Positions 33,240-40,031 of a stretch of 40,031 nucleotides of DNA are shown in pieces; position 1 is the first letter of the stretch, and every line of letters starts with the position of its first letter. The notes under the pieces are model-generated. The model was given only the letters and a program-made list of their open reading frames with translations. It searched no databases and was not told the origin of the DNA. Source of the stretch: CAYWFP01 sp964457365 (GTDB lineage: Bacteria; Planctomycetota; SZUA-567); the NCBI GenBank assembly GCA_964457365.1, contig CAYWFP010000025.1:1-40031 (forward strand), in the 5' to 3' direction. A program made the translations under genes and the position numbers.

Positions 33240-34487
33240 TTACGCCGTGTTCGTAGCGTCGGCTGTCGCAGTCACGTTCTCGTAACGGCAGTGTTGCTGG
33301 ATCGTGGCCATGATCAGGCGCATGCCGCTCAGGCGCGAGCCGTTATTGACCGAACCGGCGGTGGCGAAGGCTACGCCGCGCTTCTCCTTCGCCATCTCGA
33401 AGTCGCGCAGCGTCTCGGCGACGATATTCACCTCTTCGTTGCGGCTGAGGGTGAAGGGCGCGAGCTGTCCTGTGATCAGCGCTCCCGGCATGGCCTCGCG
33501 GATTTGGCGCACCGTCAGGTTGGGGCCGAAGTTGACGCTGTTGACGCCGAGTTCATTCAAGGTCTGCAGATGCTGGGCCATGTCGGAGTCCGAATGCTGA
33601 CCGCGCAGATCCTCCGGATCGGGTGAATAACGCTCGAAAAGCCCCTGCAGAATCGGTTTGCCGAAGAAGTCGTACATTTCCTTGTTCAGCAGGCAGCAGT
33701 TGTCGTCGCACCAGTAGAATCCTCGCTGGGCCTCCTCGGGAGTCCAGCCGCGTTCCTCGTCGAGGATGCGCGCGCGTTCGAGCATCGCCCGCAGGATCAG
33801 ATCGCGAAAGCGCGCCGCCAGTTCCGGTTCGTCCTCGATGAGAAAGATCAGGTTCTCCGGTCCGTAGATGGAGCAGGCGAAGGTGATCGGTCCGCGCTGG
33901 CCGCGGTAGATCGGGGAGGTATGGCCGAGCCCCATTGCGCGCAAACGCGCGGCCTCTTCGTCCCAATTCTCCGGCAGGATAAAATCGCGCAGATTCTCCA
34001 GACGCTTCTCCGCCCGATCCAGGAGCGCCTCCAGTTCCGCTTCGTTGTCCGCAGCCTGCATCAGCCAATACGACCAGCTGTGCCACTCCTGCTTTCCTTC
34101 GAAGATGTCATGCAATCCCTTGACGCCGGGCCATTGCTTCTGCGGATCCGGTAATTCGCCTTCGTGGAGCAGACGCCGGCCGACGATGCGTTCGGCAATG
34201 TCGTTGTAGCGTTTCTTCATCTCCAGCGCCCATGCCGGATCGTGGGCGAGTTTGTACCAGTCCTCCTCGATTCCGAGTTCGTCGAAAATGCATTCGGCCG
34301 ACATCATTCCCCCCCACGGCCAAAGGGGAAGTTGTGGGCAGTTACTGGTCCACGGGTCCTGCCTGGCTTTGTCCTGGTCGGCCCAGAAACGTTCCAAGTC
34401 CAATGGGGCCAGACCGTTGTTGGCGTGAGCCGTGCGGACGACCTGTTCGGCCAGTTCGAGATGTTCGGGCTTGAGAAAGACGCTCAT
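33240..34487 (-). CDS. uroporphyrinogen-decarboxylase (URO-D) family protein
   Basis: 415 residues. The sequence carries the barrel pattern of the URO-D/corrinoid-methyltransferase superfamily as found in PVC bacteria, for example EDEPELAARFRDLILRAMLE, GFYWCDDNCCLLNKEMYDFF, HSDSDMAQHLQTLNELGVNS and RQIREAMPGALITGQLAPFT. True heme-pathway HemE is shorter and has different N-terminal motifs, so a heme role is unlikely; relatives are thought to be methyltransferases or to act in carbohydrate use, without firm proof. AAAGGAG lies 7 bases before the ATG at 34487. It is divergent from an AraC regulator with 107 bases between their starts, so regulation by that protein is likely. Family good, reaction unknown. 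Confidence 0.8.
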   Translation of the reverse strand: MSVFLKPEHLELAEQVVRTAHANNGLAPLDLERFWADQDKARQDPWTSNCPQLPLWPWGGMMSAECIFDELGIEEDWYKLAHDPAWALEMKKRYNDIAERIVGRRLLHEGELPDPQKQWPGVKGLHDIFEGKQEWHSWSYWLMQAADNEAELEALLDRAEKRLENLRDFILPENWDEEAARLRAMGLGHTSPIYRGQRGPITFACSIYGPENLIFLIEDEPELAARFRDLILRAMLERARILDEERGWTPEEAQRGFYWCDDNCCLLNKEMYDFFGKPILQGLFERYSPDPEDLRGQHSDSDMAQHLQTLNELGVNSVNFGPNLTVRQIREAMPGALITGQLAPFTLSRNEEVNIVAETLRDFEMAKEKRGVAFATAGSVNNGSRLSGMRLIMATIQQHCRYENVTATADATNTA

Positions 34488-34524
34488 TCGAGTCTCCTTT
34501 GCAGATACTGACGCCGTTATATGC

Positions 34525-34589
34525 TTGCATCATAGTGTCTTTTTCCATGACATAAATGCTTGATACTGTTATTGATTTGCATTATAATG
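34525..34589. promoter_or_regulatory. candidate AraC operator direct repeats
   Basis: TTGCATCATAGTG (34525-34537) and TTGCATTATAATG (34577-34589) agree at 11 of 13 positions and start 52 bases apart, close to five helical turns. The second copy covers the -10 element of the AraC gene promoter, so bound protein could repress that gene while acting on the divergent URO-D gene. Confidence 0.5.
34560..34588 (+). promoter_or_regulatory. near-consensus sigma70 promoter of the AraC gene
   Basis: TTGATA (34560-34565) and a perfect TATAAT (34583-34588) are separated by 17 bases. The expected start point is at about 34595, exactly the ATG chosen for the AraC protein, which would make the mRNA leaderless. 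Confidence 0.65.
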
Positions 34590-34594
34590 ACTTT

Positions 34595-35506
34595 ATGCGC
34601 TCTTATATCCGTATCCAGGCCCGCGCCGGCGTACCGCAAGCGGTGCAGCTTGTCGATGAGGGGATCGTTTACCGTCCCGTCATCGAGCACGCTACGCTGG
34701 ACCATGTGCATGCTGCCGAGAATATCAAGAAGCGGCACGGGCACGCGCACGACGTTTACCATCTTGTCTTGTATACTAATGGGCGTAACGTCTGTCGCTA
34801 TCGTGGCGAGCGGGTACCGGTGCGGCCGGGAACATTGTTTCTCACCTCGCCCGGCGAGTCGCACGATTTCTTCCCCTCGCGGTCTGGCGAGATTCGCTAT
34901 ACCGAGGCGACCTTCGCGTATCTCGGTCCGAACGGCATGCCGCTGCGTCTGCCGTTCGCGCGTCTGCTGGCGCTATATGCGGGGCTGGACCTGGAGGCGA
35001 AGCCGTTGCCGCTCATGCTCGCCGGAGAGCAGGTGACGGAACTGCGAGAACACTGCAAGCGGCTGCTCGATTGGTTGTCGACGCCGGGACCGTTGGCGCC
35101 GCTTTATACGCTTCAGGAACTCGGCGCGATCTTCGCCTTTCTCGTGCGCGAGTGTTTGCAGTCGGCGCCTTCGCCAGCGGGTGCTGCGGGGCGGCTGCAC
35201 GAGGCGCGGGCGTATCTCGAACACCACTTCGCCGAGCGCCTGCGCGTGGAGGAACTGGCCGCACGGGCTCACCTCTCGAAAGGCTATTTCCTGCGCGCGT
35301 TCAAACAGGCGTACGGCCTGCCGCCGATCGCGTATCAGCAGCGGTTGCGCATGGAGGCGGCGCGAACGCTGCTGCGCACTACGGGACTCCGCTGCAAGGA
35401 GATCGCCGCGCGCGTGGGATACGACGACGTCTACCTCTTCTCGCGCTTGTTCAAGAAAGTGATCGGCCAACCGCCGACCGCCTGCCGGAGGGCGAGTCGC
35501 GCCTGA
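34595..35506 (+). CDS. AraC-family transcription regulator
   Basis: 303 residues from the ATG at 34595. The N-terminal half is a cupin-like sensor domain (HGHAHDVYHLVLYTNGRNVC, VPVRPGTLFLTSPGESHDFF). The C-terminal ~100 residues are two helix-turn-helix units: LRVEELAARAHLSKGYFLRA and KEIAARVGYDDVYLFSRLFK. The frame opens at 34556, but that codon lies before the promoter, so it cannot be in the main transcript. The ligand is unknown, possibly a sugar or small organic molecule, as usual for AraC cupins. It likely controls the divergent URO-D-family gene and itself. A 13-base direct repeat in the shared region is a candidate binding site. Confidence 0.88.
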   Translation: MRSYIRIQARAGVPQAVQLVDEGIVYRPVIEHATLDHVHAAENIKKRHGHAHDVYHLVLYTNGRNVCRYRGERVPVRPGTLFLTSPGESHDFFPSRSGEIRYTEATFAYLGPNGMPLRLPFARLLALYAGLDLEAKPLPLMLAGEQVTELREHCKRLLDWLSTPGPLAPLYTLQELGAIFAFLVRECLQSAPSPAGAAGRLHEARAYLEHHFAERLRVEELAARAHLSKGYFLRAFKQAYGLPPIAYQQRLRMEAARTLLRTTGLRCKEIAARVGYDDVYLFSRLFKKVIGQPPTACRRASRA

Positions 35507-35592
35507 TCACACTGGGAGTGTATGGCCGGCTTTTTTACGGGCGTGGGCGGGAGGATGGCTCTATACTCCAGATGGGAGCCGAAGGAAGGGGC

Positions 35593-36306
35593 ATGGCCAA
35601 AGGATTCCGCCTCAAGAAGGGTACGCGCGTGGGCAACTACCGCATCCAGCAATTGCTGGGGCGCGGGCAGGAAGGCGTGGTCTACGAGGCGAGGGAGATT
35701 CCCACCGGCGCGCGACGGGCGATGAAATTGCTGCACCAGTCCGAGTTCAGCAGTGTTCGCGACATGACCCATGTGGCGCGCTTCTTCGAGCGCCTCTCGC
35801 GTACCGGGGCGGTGGCGCACTATTATCACATGGGGCGCGACTTCGTCGGCGACGACGAAGGCGTATTCTTCCTCGTCTTCGAGCTGCTCAAGGGCGAACT
35901 GCTTCAAGAGGTGCTCGTGTACCGTGTTCGCGACGAAGACTTCGACGAGCGCCAACGTCTGCTGCTGCTGCAGACGGTGACTCAGCGCCTGGCGTTGATC
36001 CATCGCCTCCAGGTGGCGGTGGGCGATTTCTACGCCGGTCACAATTTCATGATGGTGCGCGGGCGCGGTCCGGTGCTCTTCGATGCCTCTCCCGGTACCG
36101 CCGACCAGCCGAATCGGGACTATCGCAACGACCTGGACGAGTTGCATTATCTGGCGGAAAAGATTTTCCTTCACCGCAAGCGCGGGTATATTTGGAAAGA
36201 GGTTCGGCGCCTGCTGCGGCGGTACCTGCGTCGCAAATCGCGGGCAAACAACATGCGGCACCTCTGCGACGATTTGGGCGAATTGTTTCTCGACAGCATC
36301 GCCTGA
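35593..36306 (+). CDS. divergent protein-kinase-like protein
   Basis: 237 residues from the ATG at 35593 after GAAGGAAGGGG. The N-lobe is clear: a glycine loop LLGRGQEGVVYEAR (residues 21-34) and Lys45 in RRAMKLLHQ. In the C-lobe VGDFYAGHNFMM holds Asp145 and Asn151, and VLFDASPG holds Asp164. The 13-residue step from Asn151 to Asp164 equals that of true kinases, but Asp145-Asn151 is one residue longer than normal and the catalytic Lys is gone. The C-lobe is short and ends in a basic helical tail. It may be an atypical small-molecule or protein kinase or a pseudokinase. It lies between the AraC gene and a membrane PilZ-like gene. The longer frame from 35071 is the AraC gene read in another frame. 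Confidence 0.72.
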   Translation: MAKGFRLKKGTRVGNYRIQQLLGRGQEGVVYEAREIPTGARRAMKLLHQSEFSSVRDMTHVARFFERLSRTGAVAHYYHMGRDFVGDDEGVFFLVFELLKGELLQEVLVYRVRDEDFDERQRLLLLQTVTQRLALIHRLQVAVGDFYAGHNFMMVRGRGPVLFDASPGTADQPNRDYRNDLDELHYLAEKIFLHRKRGYIWKEVRRLLRRYLRRKSRANNMRHLCDDLGELFLDSIA

Positions 36307-36344
36307 GTCGTCGCTGGCAGGATTGTCGGGGGAGGAATGCGAGC

Positions 36345-37457
36345 GTGTGGACGAATCTGCTCCTGGCCGGCCAGCCGATCTTGCCCGCTTGGCACCACTT
36401 TCGCGAAGAAGCTCGGGATTACGTGCCTTACTACATTCTCGCGGCGTTGTTGGCCGGCGGGTTGCTCGTCTACCGGGTTCACAAGTGGCTGCAGGATTAC
36501 TGGCGCGATCAGGAGTCGTGGAAGCGCGTGCGCGAACGCTGCCAGCGCGCCCATCTCTCGCCGACGGAGATGAATCGCCTGCTCCGGGCGCTGGAGAAGG
36601 TGCATATCTCCAGCCGCGAGGCCGCGCTCCAGACCGATGCGTATTACGACAATTTCCTCGCGCCGCACATCGTCAACCTCGGCGGTCAGGACGTGAGCGA
36701 CAGCGTGCGCAAGAAGCTCTTCGGTCGCCAGTCCGGCGAGGATACGAAAGCCGCGCCCGAGATTCATAACACCGATCGCCTGCGCCCGGGACAGAAGCTG
36801 CGCCTCTATTTTGCCGGGCGCGAGCACGGCGTGAACGCGGTTGTCCTGCGGGTCTTCAAGGACGAGTTGCTGGTGGTTCTGCTGCCCCGCGGGGAGGAGA
36901 AGCTCGAGATCGTCGACGGTGCGCGCGCGGAAGGCACTTTCGAGACCGAGACGACCTATCTCTCCTTCGTCTCCCTGGTCATCACCACCTCCCCCGGCAC
37001 AATCTTTTCGTGCCATCTCGAGCATGCGCCCGTGGTCAACCAGCACCGCTACGCCAGCATCACCCGCGTGCCGATGCGGCGCCGTATCAGCTTTATCCAC
37101 GTGCCGCAGGACGAGGTCAACTCCCGCGAATCCCTGCGCGAGACGATCAAGGACAAGGCCCGTTCCAAGGAGGGGCAGAACGGCATCGTGCGCATGATCA
37201 GCCTCGAAGGCTGCATCCTCGCCACCGACAGCCGCGCGGAGTTCAAGGTCGGCGACATGGTGCTCTTCTCCTGCCGGCTGGCCGTGGCGGACAAGCCGCC
37301 GTCGTTTCTGGGATCTCTCACCGACGTCACCTACGACACCATCGAGAAGAAGACCCTCCTGCAGGTCAATTTCCTCGGTCTCAGCGATTACGCCCGTCAC
37401 GCTATCATCATGGCGGTTTCGCGCATGCGGTCGGACTCGACGATTTACATTCGCTGA
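36345..37457 (+). CDS. membrane-anchored PilZ/YcgR-like protein
   Basis: 370 residues from GTG at 36345, with GGAGG (36331-36335) 9 bases upstream. One membrane helix (YVPYYILAALLAGGLLVYRV, about residues 26-45) is followed by a helical linker, then a beta domain like the YcgR N-terminal domain (RLRPGQKLRLYFAGREHG, around 145-230), then a PilZ-like barrel with RVPMRRRISF near residue 240 and IVRMISLEGCIL in place of the usual D/N-x-S-x-x-G. PilZ domains bind cyclic di-GMP; here the Arg-rich motif is kept but the second motif is altered, so ligand binding is uncertain. It probably passes a signal from the cytoplasm to an envelope system. It converges with the hybrid kinase gene. Confidence 0.7.
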   Translation: MWTNLLLAGQPILPAWHHFREEARDYVPYYILAALLAGGLLVYRVHKWLQDYWRDQESWKRVRERCQRAHLSPTEMNRLLRALEKVHISSREAALQTDAYYDNFLAPHIVNLGGQDVSDSVRKKLFGRQSGEDTKAAPEIHNTDRLRPGQKLRLYFAGREHGVNAVVLRVFKDELLVVLLPRGEEKLEIVDGARAEGTFETETTYLSFVSLVITTSPGTIFSCHLEHAPVVNQHRYASITRVPMRRRISFIHVPQDEVNSRESLRETIKDKARSKEGQNGIVRMISLEGCILATDSRAEFKVGDMVLFSCRLAVADKPPSFLGSLTDVTYDTIEKKTLLQVNFLGLSDYARHAIIMAVSRMRSDSTIYIR

Positions 37458-37473
37458 ATGCCGGGTGGGTGTA

Positions 37474-39885
37474 TCAGGTGCCGCGTTTGGTGGCTAAGGC
37501 GACCTGGACGCGTTCGAGTAGGTCTTCCGGCGCGAACGGCTTCAGCAGCGTCCCGAAGACCGGTAAACCGGCCAGTTCGTCCAGATCGACCTTGGCGACG
37601 TGACCGGTGACCACCAGCGCCAGCGGTCGACGATCCGGAGGCACTTCCAACAGTCGTTCGAGGAACTCGGTTCCGCTCATCAGCGGCATCAACAGGTCAA
37701 CCAGCACGAGATCGAAATTCTCCTGCCGGATTGCCTGCAGTGCTTGACGGCCGTCGGCGAATGCGGCGACGTCGTGCCCGTCCTGTTTCAGAATGGCCCG
37801 GCTCATGGTACGCAGCGGCTCCTCGTCGTCCAGCACAAGAACGCGGCCGCGGAGCGATTCGGTCGGCAGCGGCAGGCGGTCGGTGGGTTTTCGCTTCTCC
37901 GGGCTCGCCGGCGGCAGGAGGATGGTGAAGGAACTGCCGATGCCGTCCTCGCTCTCGACCTGGATATCGCCGCCGTGCTGGCGGACGATGGACTGGGCCA
38001 CGCTCAGGCCCATGCCGATGCCGCGCACTTTGCGTTGCGGTGAATGCGACGTGCTGAATTCTCCCTTGGTGGTGTAGAAGGGTGTGAAGACATGCGGCAG
38101 GTTGCCGGCCGGGATGCCGCAGCCGGTATCGGCGATGCGTATCCGCACGCGCTCGTCCGCGAAGAAAGTCTCGACGCGAATGCGGCGTACGGGCTGTCCC
38201 AGGAGCGCGTGCTGGGCGTTGCTCAACACGCCGTCCAGGACGCGCCGGAGCTGATCTCCGTCGACCATCACCTCCGGCGTTTCCGCCAGATCGGTTTCGA
38301 TGACGATGCCCGCGGCGTGCAGGTCCTGGCGCAGGTTTTCGATCGCTTCCTCGACGAGCATGTTGATCGACTGCGGCGACTCGATGGAGGGCCGGCGCAG
38401 GCGGGCGAAGACGATCAGGTCGTCGGTGATCTTCTGCACTCGCAGCGAAGCGTTGTGCATGCGTTCGGCCCAGAGGCGCACGTCGAGCGGGACGTCGTCG
38501 CGGTTGCGGATCATGTCGGCGTAGCCGAGGATCGGGGCGTTGAGGTTGTTGAACTGGTGCGCCACTCCCGCGGCCAGCCGGCCGATCGTGGCCATGCGCT
38601 CGGTCTCCAGCGTCTTCTCCGCGGCCGAGGCGCTCTCGGTGATGTCGCGCACCACCGCCAGCACCCGGTCGCGCTCACACGGCACCAGGCGCACCTCGTA
38701 CAGCCGGTGTCGGTTCTCGAATTCCGCTTCGTAACGGATGATCTGCGGCTTGCCGGTCTCGAGCGTGCGGGCGTGCGCGGCGACGCACTGGTCGACGATC
38801 TCCGGCGGCAACACCTCGCGCATGGTGCGCCCGAGAAAACTAGCGGGCGGGACGAAGGTCATGCTGTCTTCGCCGGGATGAAAATCGAGATAGCGTCCGT
38901 CCTTGTCGAGCAGGCAGAGCAGGTCCGGCACGGCCTGCAGGATGGCGCGGTATCGCGATTCGCTTTCCCCCAAGGCGCGGCGCTGGCGGACGCTGGCGAT
39001 GGCGGCGCCGAGAATACGCGCGGCCACGCGCAGGGCGTCGATCTCGCACTCCTCCCACTCGCGCAAATAACGGCATTCGTCGAAGCCGATAAAGCCCCAC
39101 CACGTGCCGTCGGCGAAGATCGGCACGGTCAGCAGCGAGATGATCTCCTGCGGCTCCAGGACTTCGCGCTCGGCTTTCGGAAAGTCCCGGACATTGCCGT
39201 AGAGCACCTGTCCTTCGCTCAGGAGCGACTTCCAGCGGACGAAGCTCGGTTCGTCGCACGGCACGTCCACGAGGTCCTGATTGTCGATCTGCGGCGAAAT
39301 GCCATCGTCGGCCCATTCGTACAACTGCCGGATACGGCTTTCTCCGTTTTTGCCGAAGAAATGCTCGAAGATATAGATACGGCTCGCCTCCGCGGCCCGG
39401 CCCAGCGATGCGAGCGCCGGTTCGATACTTGCCGTCCAATTGTGATCGCCCAGAAATCTTTCCGACGCCAATGCAATCGCTTCCAGAACCGCGTCGCGTC
39501 GTCGCCGCTGCAACTCGGCTTCTTTTTGTCGGGAAATGTCCTGGGCGATGGTGACGATAGCGCACGGCTCGTCCGTCTCGTCGTACCAGAGACTCATATG
39601 CACGCGGAAATGGAAACGCTGCTGCGGTGTGTCGAGATGCTCCTCGAAATGCAGCGGCCCGCCTTCGTCGACAAGCTGTTTGTCGTAACGTTCGATAGTC
39701 TCGGCCGTGCGGACGGGCAGGATGTCGCGCAGTTGTTGGTTTTCCCAGTCGTCGGTGAACAGCGCTACGCGTTCACGGAAGGCTGCATTGCCGATACGGA
39801 GTCGGCCGTCGAGGTCGCGCACGAATGCGATATCCGCCACCCCGGCAACAAGTGAATTGAGGGTGGAGAGTTTCTTCTGGCGCAT
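37474..39885 (-). CDS. hybrid sensor histidine kinase (PAS-GAF-PAS-HisKA-HATPase-REC)
   Basis: 803 residues, no membrane helix, so a cytoplasmic sensor. Order: PAS about 5-120, GAF about 130-300 (TVPIFADGTWWGFIGFDECR), PAS about 308-418 (AILQAVPDLLCLLDKDGRYL), HisKA with His443 in GRLAAGVAHQFNNLNAPILG, HATPase with N box SNAQHALLG, G1 ADTGCGIPAGNLPHVF and G2 RGIGMGLSVAQSIV, then a receiver domain about 680-800 with Asp686-Asp687 and the phosphoacceptor Asp730 in LVLVDLLMPLMSG. The output is not in the window; phosphate could move on to another receiver or the attached REC may tune the kinase. A strong promoter lies at 39974-40002. Architecture sure, signal unknown. Confidence 0.92.
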   Translation of the reverse strand: MRQKKLSTLNSLVAGVADIAFVRDLDGRLRIGNAAFRERVALFTDDWENQQLRDILPVRTAETIERYDKQLVDEGGPLHFEEHLDTPQQRFHFRVHMSLWYDETDEPCAIVTIAQDISRQKEAELQRRRRDAVLEAIALASERFLGDHNWTASIEPALASLGRAAEASRIYIFEHFFGKNGESRIRQLYEWADDGISPQIDNQDLVDVPCDEPSFVRWKSLLSEGQVLYGNVRDFPKAEREVLEPQEIISLLTVPIFADGTWWGFIGFDECRYLREWEECEIDALRVAARILGAAIASVRQRRALGESESRYRAILQAVPDLLCLLDKDGRYLDFHPGEDSMTFVPPASFLGRTMREVLPPEIVDQCVAAHARTLETGKPQIIRYEAEFENRHRLYEVRLVPCERDRVLAVVRDITESASAAEKTLETERMATIGRLAAGVAHQFNNLNAPILGYADMIRNRDDVPLDVRLWAERMHNASLRVQKITDDLIVFARLRRPSIESPQSINMLVEEAIENLRQDLHAAGIVIETDLAETPEVMVDGDQLRRVLDGVLSNAQHALLGQPVRRIRVETFFADERVRIRIADTGCGIPAGNLPHVFTPFYTTKGEFSTSHSPQRKVRGIGMGLSVAQSIVRQHGGDIQVESEDGIGSSFTILLPPASPEKRKPTDRLPLPTESLRGRVLVLDDEEPLRTMSRAILKQDGHDVAAFADGRQALQAIRQENFDLVLVDLLMPLMSGTEFLERLLEVPPDRRPLALVVTGHVAKVDLDELAGLPVFGTLLKPFAPEDLLERVQVALATKRGT

Positions 39886-39973
39886 AACTTGGTTCCCAGT
39901 CGTCAGAATGCGCTACCAGAGGCGGATAAGCGGGGTGTCGTTCCGCACGTTTTAGCCGCTTTCCTTGATTGTA

Positions 39974-40002
39974 AGTATAAACGTAAGCGTTCACCAGATC
40001 AA
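39974..40002 (-). promoter_or_regulatory. sigma70 promoter of the hybrid kinase gene
   Basis: On the minus strand TTGATC (40002-39997) and TATACT (39979-39974) are 17 bases apart, both close to consensus. Transcription should start near 39967, giving a leader of about 80 bases before the ATG at 39885. The spacer contains the dyad AACG-CTTA-CGTT. Confidence 0.6.
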
Positions 40003-40031
40003 GGCGGGAGCATCAAGGTTTTGCAGATGAC

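Noticed and set aside
35071..35592. An upstream extension of the kinase-like frame into the AraC gene
   Set aside because: These codons are the AraC gene read in another frame; the ribosome site and fold start at 35593.
38044..39855. A 603-codon open frame antisense to the hybrid kinase
   Set aside because: The kinase has every expected motif in order; the antisense frame shows no protein family.
1..40031. Insertion sequences, CRISPR arrays, tRNA or rRNA genes
   Set aside because: I read through the window and found no transposase-like proteins, no regularly spaced repeats and no recognisable tRNA or rRNA sequences; a tRNAscan or Rfam run would be needed to exclude small RNAs.

Overview
This is a GC-rich chromosomal window packed with protein genes, with Shine-Dalgarno-led starts and sigma70-like promoters. 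I see no rRNA, tRNA, CRISPR array, phage or insertion sequence. The gene content suggests a free-living Gram-negative-type bacterium, possibly in or near the PVC group (Planctomycetota, Lentisphaerae, Kiritimatiellae) or a related candidate phylum. The hints are a class I sulfatase, a URO-D-family protein paired with an AraC regulator, exported proteins of unknown family, and genes for mannosylglucosylglycerate (MGG)-type solutes, which are known from the planctomycete Rhodopirellula baltica as well as Petrotoga. The phylum call is an inference with low confidence.

Region 1 (1-9.3 kb) is a glycosylation block. A CgeB-like glycosyltransferase runs leftward. Divergent from it are a TPR-TylF-type methyltransferase, a 1136-residue fusion of a GT4 glycosyltransferase with an OGT/SPINDLY-like GT41 domain, an exported protein of unknown family and a DUF89 (ARMT1-like) metal phosphatase. 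A large FapA/DUF342 protein (9.3-11.4 kb) converges on this block.

Region 2 (11.6-24.8 kb) is the most interesting part. A rightward operon of overlapping genes encodes an M20-peptidase-like protein that lacks key catalytic residues, glucosyl-3-phosphoglycerate synthase (GpgS, GT81), a GT4 glycosyltransferase, a HAD hydrolase and a formylglycine-type sulfatase. Converging on it is a two-gene operon with a GT4 enzyme resembling mannosylglucosyl-3-phosphoglycerate synthase (MggA) and a GH13_18 phosphorylase resembling glucosylglycerate phosphorylase. A 1037-residue GH38 alpha-mannosidase follows. Together they look like a locus that both makes and recycles glucosylglycerate or MGG, with glycerate and glucose-1-phosphate as likely breakdown products.

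Region 3 (24.8-27.4 kb) is a leftward purine salvage operon: an AzgA/PbuG-type NCS2 permease, a phosphoribosyltransferase and an EamA-type transporter. The permease start is preceded by a run of nine G residues.

Region 4 (27.4-33.2 kb) holds glycogen phosphorylase, an orphan STAS-domain protein, an orphan family-3 solute-binding protein, alanine dehydrogenase and the probable remnant of a GNAT acetyltransferase.

Region 5 (33.2-40 kb) is mainly regulatory: a URO-D-family protein divergent from an AraC regulator whose promoter region carries a clear direct repeat, a divergent protein-kinase-like protein, a membrane-anchored PilZ-like protein and a hybrid PAS-GAF histidine kinase with its own receiver domain.
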